Below are positions 17,401 to 25,125 of a stretch of 64,000 bases of DNA, one piece after another. This stretch comes from Sulfuriferula thiophila. GTDB taxonomy: Bacteria > Pseudomonadota > Gammaproteobacteria > Burkholderiales > Sulfuriferulaceae. Both the position numbers and the translations under genes were made by a program. Every line of letters begins with the position of its first letter. The stretch's first letter is position 1. The stretch lies in contig NZ_BHGL01000033.1 of the NCBI RefSeq assembly GCF_003864975.1, positions 1 through 64,000 on the forward strand, in the 5' to 3' direction. The notes below the pieces were generated by a model. The model was not told where the DNA came from. It worked only from the letters and a program-made list of their open reading frames with translations, and searched no databases.

Positions 17401-19287
17401 TTTATGAACGAGCGGCTTGGAACCTGCGACGATGTGCACCGTCGCCTGTCGCTCGAAAACCTCGCCTTGCAGTACCAACTGTTCCGAAGCGGGACCGAGG
17501 GCGAAGAGTTAGCCAATTGTCGACAAGAGGCTGTATGGGCGATACTGGACGAACATTATGCTCGGTTGCCCGACCATGCTGCTGAGACGGAGGGCGACAA
17601 GTCTTGGCGGCTATGCCTCGCACGTATGGATCGTCGAAAGATGAATATCTCGTCCGAGACGAAGGATGATGGCGTTTTCATAACCTTCAATCCAGAGATT
17701 GATTCGGATCTAAAGAAGCACAGCGAGGAAGTCCAAGCGAGAATTGCAGAGGAGAGTCAATACATCCCGCTCAATCTATGGGCGAGCTATAGATGGCAAA
17801 TGAATGCGGGTGATTATTCGAAATATTTGCAGTACGAAAACGACTATAAACGGGTTATAACCGATATGAAGGCCGTTTGCGAGGGACTGGGATCCGATGA
17901 GTCAGAGGGTCAACGCTTTAGGTTATTCTATCGCTCCATACCTCCAGTAGCGTGTGCCGTCCTCTTGCGCGACTTTGCAGACAAACTCGACTCCGCTGAG
18001 CTGGAGTTTTGCAGGGATGTCCTGCTGGACTATGCAACGCTACCGCTTAGATGCCCCTACGAATATCAGGTCGGAGACGGTCTCGAAGCTGCCATCAACT
18101 CGTTGCCGCTGTTACTTCATATCTTTCCAGCGTGTCGAGACGAGGTAAAGGGCATATTGCTACTTACTCTCTTGGATCGCAACCATGTGGGAATGAATCA
18201 ACGCTTTGCTGATCATGCCATATCGGCAATCCTGAATACACTTTGGAAGACAAATCCGCAAGACGCAAACGCCTTATTCCTCGGATACCTGCTCCTTCAG
18301 CCCGTATTCGAGAAGCTCTGCGAGACGATCTTGCGCGAAAAAAGAGAGAAAGGAACCTACGAGTTCCATCATTTCACAGCGATTCAGCGTTTTGCGGCGG
18401 AACACGAGCACGAAATCGGCCAAGTCTTCCGCAACGAGCTAACGCCTGACCAGTTATCGCCGTCCGCGGACGAAAACATTGACGCACTCGTCACCGCATT
18501 TTTGCTTCTCCCATTGGGAACGACCGATGTGTACCACAAAGCATTCGTTATCGAATTGACCTTGATCGTGGCGAAGAGAGCAAAACGCCATGACCGTCAT
18601 GATGATGAGCGATTCGAATTCGATACTCGTCACCGTTTCCTGCAGAAGTTCGCTCACTTCGTACTAAGTGCAGACAGGGCAGATACCGAAGCCTATGTTC
18701 AACCGCTTGTCGACAATTTCAAGACTATAGATTACACGGAAGAGATTTTTCAGGAGTTTGTGAGCGCAGAAGATAAGCTTAACAAGTACGATGTGTTCTG
18801 GGAGGTTTGGGAGCTGTTCTATCCGTGTATCCTCGCACTGTACCAGCGAAATGCGTATTTTCATTCGTCGAGCACCGTACACAATTACTTGCTCGCTTGG
18901 CCGTACTGGAAGAAGTGCGCTAAGGATTGGCATTCGCTCAAGGACCGCGAAAAGGGCTTCTTCCAACGAGTCGCCCGCGATATTGGTAGTCATCCTACAG
19001 TCCTGTACTCATTGGCGAAACTGCTCAACCAAATTGGCTCGGGGTTTGCATTGGATGGAATATTCTGGGTGAGCGGGATTCTCGAAAGAGGAGTCAATCT
19101 TGCAGACGAAAAGCTTGAAACGAACACGATCTACTACTTAGAGAACCTTGTGCGCGGCTTCGTTCTACGTAATCGGCACAAGGTGCGGACGACGATGCAG
19201 ATCAAAACGGCAGTTCTGGTCATTCTCAACTTCCTAATCGAGCAAGGTTCAGTCACAGCCTATCTCGTTCGTGAAGACGTGCTCTAA
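14440..19287 (+). CDS. STAND-type P-loop NTPase with N-terminal PD-(D/E)XK-like nuclease domain (Avs-like defence protein)
   Basis: A 1615-residue protein. The N-terminal 170 residues show the order expected of a restriction-endonuclease fold: FEWLC (about 27-31), GVEAEP (53-58) and FQAKF (68-72), that is E, E and QxK. An NTPase follows with Walker A GEAGVGKT (222-229), Walker B FVVIDSAEKL (284-293) and a sensor-like FTTRMSYLDD (318-327). The remaining 1200 or so residues are long helical-repeat sequence without known motifs, as in the sensor half of Avs/AVAST proteins. The GTG at 14440 gives the longest frame; ATG at 14455 is an alternative. It stands alone, divergent from the Wadjet operon. 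NTPase: sure. Nuclease domain: likely. Antiviral role and trigger: inference. Confidence 0.75.
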   Translation: MQTREMIVEVNWGNFRAKFNGREPKAFEWLCSLLFYKEHGQLTGMMRYFNQPGVEAEPVIVGAEVIGFQAKFIDTDLSTYKPILVKAIDTAKSQHPTLTQLYFYVNVDFGRSTKPSIKDPAYKTEIEEHAKVKGVTITWKTANFFETPFVCETNANIASHFFSLGASVINFVQEITRHTEAVLEPIRSVIVVEGKSIKIDRRSLVARLKDTLSKSSLVIVSGEAGVGKTAIVKDLYDEVRDTTPFFVFKATEFNVSHVNQLFKDYGAFTFSDFLREHEEFTEKFVVIDSAEKLSDLDRPEVFQEFLSTLRCGRWKVIFTTRMSYLDDLKYAFIELYNAPFEPLNISGLTQDELVQLSVANEFSLPENERLRKFLQNSFYLNEYLHIDVKGNQNTNYVEFREAIWNRQITHSSYQKGNIHRKREECFLEIAYKRAASGHFFVMIEGHDEALRQLETDEIIKFDSSAGGYFITHDIYEEWALERTIERSFRNMSDCELFYKEIGDALAIRRAFRGWLSEKLCTNDGDAARLIEATVCNDAISGHWRDETVVAALLSNYSDAFILYFEQKLLELPPRSVEQGHASTGSTFSKGYLYEKNLLHRILFLIRIACKEVDQALLSALENLDEAQIGFSSIITKPKGSGWSSVIEFLNRNKEKIGQLYMHVVLPMLDDWNRYNKEGKTTKAATEIALYYLDDLTKDGEFPYRSRSEVGEQLIRVILAGSVEVKEQLGEIFRGVIVRKEVSHRSRYHELVTAALSSIDKSAIVAESLPKEIIGLASVTWLYIPPERDDWGSSYRSDIEQYFDLAPDHHDYYPASAFQTPILRLLQVAPKETVDFIVAFTNKSIEYFAKTDLGQHEVEEVDVYLTPSKPPLKQYISYRLWMIYRGGQPAPTLLESIHMALEKWLLAAAKQASAEVIENWCLYLIKNSRSASITAVVASVVLAESSKLFNVALVLFRTRDFFSFDLARMQFDMTARSLYSIGHDPAGLFMNERLGTCDDVHRRLSLENLALQYQLFRSGTEGEELANCRQEAVWAILDEHYARLPDHAAETEGDKSWRLCLARMDRRKMNISSETKDDGVFITFNPEIDSDLKKHSEEVQARIAEESQYIPLNLWASYRWQMNAGDYSKYLQYENDYKRVITDMKAVCEGLGSDESEGQRFRLFYRSIPPVACAVLLRDFADKLDSAELEFCRDVLLDYATLPLRCPYEYQVGDGLEAAINSLPLLLHIFPACRDEVKGILLLTLLDRNHVGMNQRFADHAISAILNTLWKTNPQDANALFLGYLLLQPVFEKLCETILREKREKGTYEFHHFTAIQRFAAEHEHEIGQVFRNELTPDQLSPSADENIDALVTAFLLLPLGTTDVYHKAFVIELTLIVAKRAKRHDRHDDERFEFDTRHRFLQKFAHFVLSADRADTEAYVQPLVDNFKTIDYTEEIFQEFVSAEDKLNKYDVFWEVWELFYPCILALYQRNAYFHSSSTVHNYLLAWPYWKKCAKDWHSLKDREKGFFQRVARDIGSHPTVLYSLAKLLNQIGSGFALDGIFWVSGILERGVNLADEKLETNTIYYLENLVRGFVLRNRHKVRTTMQIKTAVLVILNFLIEQGSVTAYLVREDVL

Positions 19288-19663
19288 CTTTGGCTTTTCA
19301 TAGCGCTGTGTAGGTTTTCGGCCACGGAAGACACTTAACTATGAAACACCCGCTGAACGATTAAGTCAATCTGTTGCATCGGCCGGTTGAATTCGCACCG
19401 ATTAGAAGACGTTCGACATAACTACTTCCACCAGTCACTCAGGGGCGCTCACAGACGTTCAGTATTTTCGAAGGGGCTTACATAAGTAGTGCAAATCCGA
19501 TTAGAATCGATAGCCGTTTTTCATAACTCTGGGGGTGGATTTAGTCTAGAATATGAAGTAATGACAAACACAGAAATTAGCAGTGTCCGATTATGCTGAG
19601 GTTACAGTTGGCGTGCAGCAGCATCAGCGCTTTGCTCAATGTAAATCAGTAATCAGGCAGAGA

Positions 19664-19680
19664 TTGTGTAATAATTTGCG
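19664..19680 (+). repeat. 17-bp direct repeat bracketing the defence island, right copy
   Basis: TTGTGTAATAATTTGCG, one mismatch from the copy at 7089-7105. Confidence 0.6.
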
Positions 19681-19758
19681 TGCTGGTAAATCCCATGGTT
19701 TGAAATGCTTAATTGTGAGTTGTTGCAGAGAGCCGTCCACGCCCTAGCCTAAGTTAAT

Positions 19759-19782
19759 TGTTGTTTGATTTGTTGTTTGATT
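19759..19782 (+). repeat. 12-bp tandem repeat, two units
   Basis: Two perfect copies of TGTTGTTTGATT in tandem; a related GTTGTTTGATT recurs near 19829. No known function. Confidence 0.7.
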
Positions 19783-19886
19783 TCCTGTTTATGGAATTTA
19801 GGTGCAATGGATATTGGGTTGTCGATGGTTGTTTGATTCTGACACCGGCACCACTGACACGTCTTAAGTATTCTCAAGTATTCCTG

Positions 19887-19931
19887 AAAAGCCCGTAAAA
19901 CCCAATGAATATAAGGTTTTCGGGCTTTTTT
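19887..19931 (+). terminator. Terminator-like hairpin
   Basis: AAAAGCCCG and AAAACC pair with GGTTTT and CGGGCTTTT across a 12-base loop, with one bulged base, followed by a run of T. The near symmetry means it could also work for minus-strand transcripts. Confidence 0.7.
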
Positions 19932-19974
19932 CATGCCTTACAGTCCTAAGGGGTTTTAAGAAATCCTATCAAAT

Positions 19975-20076
19975 GTGTTGGTTGTTTTGTTGGTTCTTAT
20001 TATATTAGCGGGATGTGGCGTGGCGTTATTGTTCTGTGGTGGCTTTAGGCGAGGAGAGTTGCGATGCGTATGCTGA
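19975..20076 (+). CDS. Possible 33-residue lipoprotein-like peptide
   Basis: A short frame with a GTG start that encodes a hydrophobic stretch followed by ILAGC, a lipobox-like sequence, and a short Cys-containing tail. It overlaps the start of the next gene in another frame. There is no visible ribosome binding site. It may be chance or a decayed signal sequence. Confidence 0.2.
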   Translation: MLVVLLVLIILAGCGVALLFCGGFRRGELRCVC

Positions 20077-20276
20077 TAATGTGGGGATGGCTGCTGGTGC
20101 TGGCGGGTTGTGATTCGCATGTGGTGCCGCCGAGTGTGCCTAAAGTGGATGTGCAGCCACAGGACAGATTGTACGATAGCCAGCGCAGTGCGCTGGAGCG
20201 GGCCAGGCAGCTGGATGGGAAGATGCAGCGTGATGCTGATGAGCAGCGTCAGGCGTTGGATAAACAGTCGCAATAG
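20064..20276 (+). CDS. Small lipoprotein of unknown function
   Basis: A 70-residue protein with a GGAGAG ribosome binding site, a hydrophobic start (residues 3-14) and the lipobox LVLAGC, so Cys16 should be lipidated. The mature part is short, starts Pro-rich and continues as a charged helix (RSALERARQLDGKMQRDADE), like many small outer-membrane-attached lipoproteins. The next gene begins 12 bases later, so the two may be co-transcribed. Function not recognised. Confidence 0.7.
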   Translation: MRMLIMWGWLLVLAGCDSHVVPPSVPKVDVQPQDRLYDSQRSALERARQLDGKMQRDADEQRQALDKQSQ

Positions 20277-20288
20277 AGCGGGGGTGTT

Positions 20289-20666
20289 ATGTCGGTATGT
20301 CCATGTGGTTCCGGGTTGGCGTTATCGGCATGTTGCGGGCGTTATCTGGCGGGTACTCTTGCGCCGACAGCGGAGTCGTTAATGCGCTCGCGCTACACGG
20401 CTTTTACCTTGCTGGATGAAGCTTATTTGCTGGCGACCTGGCATGCATCGACACGACCATTAAGTCTGGATTTGGTGCGTGATGATCCGCGTCCGCAATG
20501 GCTGGGGCTGAAAGTTGTGCGCCACCAGTTGCAGGATGCAACCCATGCGACTGTGGAATTTGTGGCTCGGCAGAAAATTGCCGGGCGGGCATACCGATTG
20601 CATGAGATCAGCCGCTTTGTGCTGGAAGACGGGCGCTGGTTCTATGTGGATGGCGATGTCGATTAA
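20289..20666 (+). CDS. ychJ: YchJ-family SEC-C motif protein
   Basis: A 125-residue protein beginning with a SEC-C type zinc-binding motif (CPCGSG, then ACCGRYL, Cys4, Cys6, Cys15 and Cys16). The middle has SLMRSRYTAF and the C-terminal half LHEISRFVLEDGRWFYVDGD, all as in the YchJ/UPF0225 family. The biochemical role of that family is not settled. Length is slightly under the usual 130-160. It sits between a small lipoprotein gene and ppa. Confidence 0.85.
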   Translation: MSVCPCGSGLALSACCGRYLAGTLAPTAESLMRSRYTAFTLLDEAYLLATWHASTRPLSLDLVRDDPRPQWLGLKVVRHQLQDATHATVEFVARQKIAGRAYRLHEISRFVLEDGRWFYVDGDVD

Positions 20667-20684
20667 AATGACATGTGCTTGGGT

Positions 20685-20690
20685 TATAAT
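20685..20690 (+). promoter_or_regulatory. Candidate -10 box for ppa
   Basis: TATAAT 30 bases before the ppa start codon. No good -35 at the standard distance. Confidence 0.35.
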
Positions 20691-20720
20691 TTTATTTTTT
20701 GATAATTGAAGGCGATATAA

Positions 20721-21254
20721 ATGAGCTTGAATCAGGTTTCGGCTGGTAAGGATTTACCCAATGATTTTAATGTGGTGATAGAAATCCCGATGAATGGCGC
20801 GCCCATTAAGTATGAAGTGGATAAGGAAAGCGGCGCGATTTTTGTGGATCGCTTCATGTCCACTGCGATGCATTATCCATGCAATTATGGCTATATTCCG
20901 CAAACCCTGTCGGATGACGGTGATCCTGTTGACGTTCTGGTAATTACGCCTTTTCCATTGATGCCGGGTGTGGTGGTGCGTTGCCGTACTTTGGGTATGC
21001 TGAAAATGAGTGATGAGGCTGGTTTTGATGCCAAGCTGGTAGCGGTGCCGGTTGAGAAGCTGAGCGGTCTGTATAAGTCGGTGCAGTCTGTGCATGATTT
21101 GCCTACAATCACGCTGGCGCAAATTGCGCATTTCTTTGAGCATTACAAAGATCTGGAACCTGGCAAGTGGGTTAAGGTCGAAGACTGGACGGGAGTAGAA
21201 GAGGCTAAAGCAGAAATCATGGCAGGTGTTGCGCGTCATAACGCGCCCGCATGA
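20721..21254 (+). CDS. ppa: Inorganic pyrophosphatase
   Basis: A 177-residue family I soluble pyrophosphatase, which hydrolyses pyrophosphate to two phosphates and drives biosynthetic reactions. The signature [12 protein letters not shown] (about residues 65-76) carries the metal-binding aspartates. Also visible are the E and K/R of the active site ([15 protein letters not shown]), [11 protein letters not shown] and the C-terminal [16 protein letters not shown]. Length is standard for bacterial enzymes. AAGG lies upstream of the ATG, and a strong terminator follows, suggesting a one-gene transcript. Confidence 0.97.
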   Translation: MSLNQVSAGKDLPNDFNVVIEIPMNGAPIKYEVDKESGAIFVDRFMSTAMHYPCNYGYIPQTLSDDGDPVDVLVITPFPLMPGVVVRCRTLGMLKMSDEAGFDAKLVAVPVEKLSGLYKSVQSVHDLPTITLAQIAHFFEHYKDLEPGKWVKVEDWTGVEEAKAEIMAGVARHNAPA

Positions 21255-21272
21255 TGGCTGGTTAAGTCAGTT

Positions 21273-21304
21273 AAAAAGACACCGCGTTGAGGTGTCTTTT
21301 TTTT
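21273..21304 (+). terminator. Terminator behind ppa
   Basis: AAAAAGACACC pairs with GGTGTCTTTTT across a seven-base loop, followed by a T run. Confidence 0.9.
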
Positions 21305-21319
21305 GGTTGCGAGGATGGG

Positions 21320-22222
21320 GTGAATGAGGTGGTGATTCAGTCGGGTAATGTTGATGCGGCACATGTCTATGTGCATGACATGGATGCCACGAGTCTGCGT
21401 GCTGCTCAACAGCAGGCTGCGCAGAATGTGGGTTTGTCTGTGTATTTCAGTGACACGCTGCATGCCAGTGGTAGCAAGGGGCCGGAGATGGCGGTGATTC
21501 CGACTGGCTGGTTTGAAATCGGTTCGCCTGAAGATGAGCCCGGGCATGATGCCAGTGAGGCGCCGCAATGCTACGTGCAAGTGACGCGCGCTTATGCCAT
21601 CGGGCGCTTTACGATTACGGCTGAGCAGTGGGAGCAATTTGCGCAGGCGACGGGTTTCAGGTCGCAGCGGGAGTTGATCTGGCCAAAAGGCCGTGAGCCG
21701 ATTGTGAATGTGCGTATGTCCGATATTGTGCAATATATTGCATGGCTGAATGCCGAAACCGGGCAGTTGTATCGCCTGCCTACAGAATCCGAATGGGAAT
21801 ATGCTGCCCGTGCCGGTACCCAGACAGCCTTTAATATGGGTGATCTGGCGACTTGCAAGGAGGTGTTGTTTAAGCCTAATTTGCCTATGCCGGATCAGAA
21901 TAAGAAGTCGTGGTCATTTTTTCCGCAATGTGCCGCGATGCGCTGGGCCATGGAGGTGGGTAGCAAGCCCGCCAATTTGTGGGGGTTGCACGATGTGCAT
22001 GGCAATGTTTGGGAAATTACCACAACGCCATGGCAGCCTAATCATTTGAAAACGCCTCGTGATGCCCATCAGATCGAGCCGCATGGCAAGAATCAGCGTA
22101 TTGTGATCAAGGGTGGCTCGTGGTTTGATCCCGCTGTGGCAGCGCGCAGTGCGGCACGCTGGTCGCGTTTGCGTGATGAGCTGGATGTGAATATGGGTTT
22201 CCGTCTGGTGCGTGAAATTTAG
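21320..22222 (+). CDS. Formylglycine-generating-enzyme-like (FGE/SUMF1) domain protein
   Basis: About 300 residues. The GTG at 21320 is preferred because GAGGA lies upstream, and the longer frame from 21287 would start inside the ppa terminator. The N-terminal 60 residues are unassigned. The rest is the FGE-sulfatase fold: PEMAVIPTGWFEIGSP, YAIGRFTITAEQWEQF, LPTESEWEYAARAGT, HDVHGNVWEIT, GGSWFD and NMGFRLVRE. The cysteine pair of true formylglycine-generating enzymes near the C-terminus is absent (ARSAARWSRLRDE instead), so it is likely not a sulfatase activator. No partner gene is evident. Confidence 0.8.
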   Translation: MNEVVIQSGNVDAAHVYVHDMDATSLRAAQQQAAQNVGLSVYFSDTLHASGSKGPEMAVIPTGWFEIGSPEDEPGHDASEAPQCYVQVTRAYAIGRFTITAEQWEQFAQATGFRSQRELIWPKGREPIVNVRMSDIVQYIAWLNAETGQLYRLPTESEWEYAARAGTQTAFNMGDLATCKEVLFKPNLPMPDQNKKSWSFFPQCAAMRWAMEVGSKPANLWGLHDVHGNVWEITTTPWQPNHLKTPRDAHQIEPHGKNQRIVIKGGSWFDPAVAARSAARWSRLRDELDVNMGFRLVREI

Positions 22223-22276
22223 CTTCTATAATTTGCAAGCAGAGATGTGTTAAAAATAAATTTTTCGTGGTCGTCT

Positions 22277-22305
22277 TTGCCTATTTCGGGGGTTTGCTGT
22301 ACAAT
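22277..22305 (+). promoter_or_regulatory. Promoter of tRNA-Val
   Basis: TTGCCT, 17-base spacer, TACAAT, ending 15 bases before the tRNA gene. Confidence 0.7.
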
Positions 22306-22320
22306 GCGATCCCTTGCATT

Positions 22321-22397
22321 AGGCGGTTAGCTCAGTTGGTTAGAGCACTTGGTCGACATCCAAGGGGTCAGCAGTTCGAGTCTGCTACTGCCTACCA
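22321..22397 (+). tRNA. tRNA-Val (GAC)
   Basis: 77 bases including encoded CCA. Acceptor arm AGGCGGT/ACTGCCT, D arm GCTC/GAGC, anticodon stem CTTGG/CCAAG, T arm AGCAG-TTCGAGT-CTGCT. The loop TCGACAT gives anticodon GAC at 22355-22357. Position 33 (22354) is C instead of the almost invariant U. Confidence 0.93.
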
Positions 22398-22442
22398 AAT
22401 TTTCAACCAATGATGTGTGCGTATTAATAGGAAGGTAGCGTT

Positions 22443-22511
22443 ATGACACCGCGAACTTGTTTTAACGCTAAGTCTATTGGGTCGCGCATATCCTTGTGTA
22501 GGTTTTACTAA
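22443..22511 (+). CDS. Possible 22-residue thrS leader peptide
   Basis: ATG preceded by GGAAGG at good spacing opens a 22-codon frame that ends 13 bases before a strong terminator hairpin and 61 bases before thrS. It has Thr codons at positions 2 and 5 only, so Thr-specific attenuation is not obvious. It could be chance in the tRNA-thrS spacer. Confidence 0.35.
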   Translation: MTPRTCFNAKSIGSRISLCRFY

Positions 22512-22524
22512 ATTTGTTTTGATT

Positions 22525-22553
22525 AAAAAAGCGCGGCTAGTCCGCGCTTTTTT
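22525..22553 (+). terminator. Terminator or attenuator upstream of thrS
   Basis: AAAAAAGCGCGG and CCGCGCTTTTTT form a perfect 12-bp stem with a five-base loop. It lies 20 bases before the thrS start codon, so it either ends the tRNA-Val transcript or attenuates thrS. Confidence 0.85.
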
Positions 22554-22572
22554 ATTTCCTATTGGAGAAATC

Positions 22573-24492
22573 ATGCTTCATATCACTTTGCCAGATGGTT
22601 CGGTTCGTGAGTTTGCCCAGCCGGTTACCGTAGCTGACGTAGCTGCGTCGATTGGTGCGGGGTTGGCAAAAGCGGCATTGGCCGGTCGTGTTGATGGTCA
22701 CTTGGTCGATACCAGCTATTTGATCAGCGCAGATGCGCAGCTGGCAATCGTGACTGACAAGGATGCAGATGGTCTGGATGTGATCCGGCATTCAACCGCG
22801 CATTTGCTGGCGTACGCGGTGAAAGCGTTGTATCCGGATGCGCAGGTCACCATCGGGCCGGTGATTGAAGATGGTTTTTACTACGATTTTTCCTATAAGC
22901 GCCCATTCACGCCGGATGATTTGCTGGCTATCGAGAAAAAAATGGCAGAGCTGGCCAAGCGCGATATCGCGGTAACCCGTCAGGTATTGCCACGCGATGA
23001 GGCTGTGACGTATTTCAAAGGTCTGGGTGAGCATTACAAGGCTGAGCTGATCGAGTCTATTCCGGCGGGTGACGATGTGTCGCTGTATACCGAGGGTGAA
23101 TTTACCGATCTGTGTCGCGGCCCGCACGTACCGTCAACCGGCAAGCTCAAGCATTTCAAATTGATGAAGCTGGCGGGTGCTTACTGGCGTGGCGATCACC
23201 GCAACGAAATGTTGCAGCGTATTTACGGTACGGCCTGGACCAGGAAGGAAGACCTGGAAGCGTATCTGCATCGTCTGGAAGAGGCGGACAAGCGCGACCA
23301 CCGCAAGCTCGCGAAACAGCTGGATCTGTTCCATATGCAGGATGAAGCGCCCGGCATGGTGTTCTGGCACCCTAACGGCTGGGTGATCTGGCAGCAGATC
23401 GAGCAGTATATGCGTGAGCAGTTCCGTGATTATGGATATCAGGAAATCCGTACGCCGACGGTGATGGATCGCAATATGTGGGAGAAATCCGGTCACTGGG
23501 AAAACTATCGCGACAACATGTTCACCACGGCTTCAGAGAATCGTGAGTATGCAGTCAAGCCGATGAACTGCCCGGGTCATGTGCAAGTGTTTAACCATGG
23601 TCTGCATAGTTATCGCGATTTGCCGATGCGTCTGGCCGAGTTTGGTTCTTGTCACAGAAATGAGCCGTCCGGTTCGTTGCACGGCTTGATGCGGGTGCGT
23701 GGTTTTACTCAGGATGATGCGCATATTTTCTGTACCGAAGCGCAAATCGAGTCGGAAGTGGCTGATTTCATAGTCATGCTGCAAAAGGTATATGCAGATT
23801 TTGGTTTCAATGAAATGCTGGTCAAGCTGTCTACCCGTCCGCTAAAGCGCGTCGGCTCCGACGAGTCATGGGATAAGGCGGAAGCTGCGCTGGCGGCTGC
23901 GCTGACGCAGAACCGGCTGGATTATGATTTGCAGCCAGGTGAAGGTGCGTTCTATGGCCCTAAAATCGAATTTACGTTGAAAGACAGTCTTGGTCGTTTG
24001 TGGCAATGCGGTACTATCCAGCTGGATTTCAATCTGCCGGTACGGCTTGATGCCAAATTTGTGGATGAAGATAATACCCGCAAGCCACCTGTGATGTTGC
24101 ATCGCGCGATTCTGGGTTCGATGGAGCGTTTCATCGGTATCCTGATCGAACATCATGCGGGTGTGTTCCCATTATGGCTCGCGCCAGTGCATATAGTCGT
24201 ATTGAACATTACCGATAATCAGGCCGAATACGCGCAAAAAATTCATGCGGAATTACGTGCGGCAGGAATTTATGCGACGTTGGACTTGAGGAATGAGAAA
24301 ATAACCTATAAAATTCGGGAACATAGTTTACAAAAGTTGCCTTATCAGCTCATTGTTGGTGATAAAGAAATGGCGGCAGGCGTGGTTACGGTGCGAGCAC
24401 GAAATGGTGCAGACCTCGGCCAGATGACTGTTGAAGCCCTTATTGCCAAGATGAAAACTGAAATAGCCCAGCGTAAACCAAGCGAGGGGTGA
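22573..24492 (+). CDS. thrS: Threonyl-tRNA synthetase
   Basis: 639 residues, charging tRNA-Thr. The start is ATG 22573, behind GGAG; the longer frame would run through the terminator hairpin. Domains in order: TGS ([14 protein letters not shown], residues 1-60), editing domain with [12 protein letters not shown] (about 74) and the [11 protein letters not shown] segment (about 180), class II catalytic core with [10 protein letters not shown] (zinc Cys), [27 protein letters not shown], and the [19 protein letters not shown] motif 3. The anticodon-binding domain ends the protein. First gene of the translation operon; a hairpin overlaps its stop codon, and infC follows after 45 bases. Confidence 0.98.
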   Translation: MLHITLPDGSVREFAQPVTVADVAASIGAGLAKAALAGRVDGHLVDTSYLISADAQLAIVTDKDADGLDVIRHSTAHLLAYAVKALYPDAQVTIGPVIEDGFYYDFSYKRPFTPDDLLAIEKKMAELAKRDIAVTRQVLPRDEAVTYFKGLGEHYKAELIESIPAGDDVSLYTEGEFTDLCRGPHVPSTGKLKHFKLMKLAGAYWRGDHRNEMLQRIYGTAWTRKEDLEAYLHRLEEADKRDHRKLAKQLDLFHMQDEAPGMVFWHPNGWVIWQQIEQYMREQFRDYGYQEIRTPTVMDRNMWEKSGHWENYRDNMFTTASENREYAVKPMNCPGHVQVFNHGLHSYRDLPMRLAEFGSCHRNEPSGSLHGLMRVRGFTQDDAHIFCTEAQIESEVADFIVMLQKVYADFGFNEMLVKLSTRPLKRVGSDESWDKAEAALAAALTQNRLDYDLQPGEGAFYGPKIEFTLKDSLGRLWQCGTIQLDFNLPVRLDAKFVDEDNTRKPPVMLHRAILGSMERFIGILIEHHAGVFPLWLAPVHIVVLNITDNQAEYAQKIHAELRAAGIYATLDLRNEKITYKIREHSLQKLPYQLIVGDKEMAAGVVTVRARNGADLGQMTVEALIAKMKTEIAQRKPSEG

Positions 24493-24508
24493 GTTTTTCT
24501 CACTCCTC
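24484..24508 (+). promoter_or_regulatory. Hairpin overlapping the thrS stop codon
   Basis: GAGGGGTGAG pairs with CTCACTCCTC (one G-T pair) around a TTTTT loop, followed by a T-rich stretch. Could be a weak terminator or a processing site between thrS and infC. Confidence 0.5.
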
Positions 24509-24537
24509 TTGTATTTTGATTTTCAGGAGTTGCGACT

Positions 24538-25056
24538 ATCGCTCAGGATAAAGAAACGCGAATCAACGGCGAAATTACCGGATCAGAGATTCGTTTGATA
24601 GGGGTTGACGGCGAGCCGTTAGGTATTTTTACAGCGGCACAAGCGTTAAAAATGGCTGAAGAAGCCGAGGTTGATCTGGTTGAGATTGCACCGCAGGCAA
24701 ATCCGCCGGTGTCTCGCCTGATGGATTACGGTAAATTCAAGTATCAGCAAAGCAAGCGTCAACATGAAGCCAAGCTGAAGCAGAAACAGATCCAGGTTAA
24801 GGAAATCAAGTTTCGTCCGGGTACCGATGAAGGTGATTACCAGATCAAACTGCGTAACCTGATCAAGTTTCTGGAAGAAGGCGATAAAGCCAAAGTAACC
24901 CTGCGTTTCCGTGGTCGTGAGATGGCGCACCAGGAGATTGGTCTGGCGCAATTGAAGCGCGTTGAAGCCGATTTGGCAGAGCATGCCGTTGTCGAGCAAT
25001 TTCCAAAAATGGAAGGCCGGCAAATGGTTATGATGCTGGCACCGAAGCGCAAGTAA
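24538..25056 (+). CDS. infC: Translation initiation factor IF-3, apparent AUC start
   Basis: About 172 residues. IF-3 binds the 30S subunit and monitors start-codon choice. The conserved N-terminus ([20 protein letters not shown]) is fully encoded only if translation begins at ATC 24538, which lies eight bases after AGGAG (24525-24529); no ATG, GTG or TTG fits upstream. Initiation of infC at a rare AUU/AUC-type codon is known to permit autoregulation by IF-3. Other family segments are [15 protein letters not shown], the central Lys-rich linker, [21 protein letters not shown] and [12 protein letters not shown]. Downstream are rpmI and rplT. Confidence 0.95.
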   Translation: MAQDKETRINGEITGSEIRLIGVDGEPLGIFTAAQALKMAEEAEVDLVEIAPQANPPVSRLMDYGKFKYQQSKRQHEAKLKQKQIQVKEIKFRPGTDEGDYQIKLRNLIKFLEEGDKAKVTLRFRGREMAHQEIGLAQLKRVEADLAEHAVVEQFPKMEGRQMVMMLAPKRK

Positions 25057-25125
25057 ATAGTATTTGCGGTGTTTTTTAACCGCGAACACGCCTGATGCAG
25101 TCAGGTCAGGCGTAATGAGGTAATG

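Larger units (their letters stand above)
19288..20063. other. Non-coding stretch downstream of the defence island
   Basis: No convincing gene. Holds the right copy of the 17-bp island repeat, a 12-bp tandem repeat, a short tRNA-3'-end-like sequence ending in CCGGCACCA at 19853, a strong terminator-like hairpin (19887-19931) and a tiny lipobox-containing frame. These are listed separately where they can be supported. Confidence 0.5.

Noticed and set aside
22477-22572. N-terminal extension of thrS
   Set aside because: It would pass through a strong terminator hairpin; the conserved TGS domain starts at ATG 22573 behind GGAG.
25089-25112. Hairpin CGCCTGA/TCAGGCG between infC and the rpmI pseudoknot as a terminator
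   Set aside because: It has a seven-base stem and no following T run, so termination is unlikely; it may be part of the leader fold.
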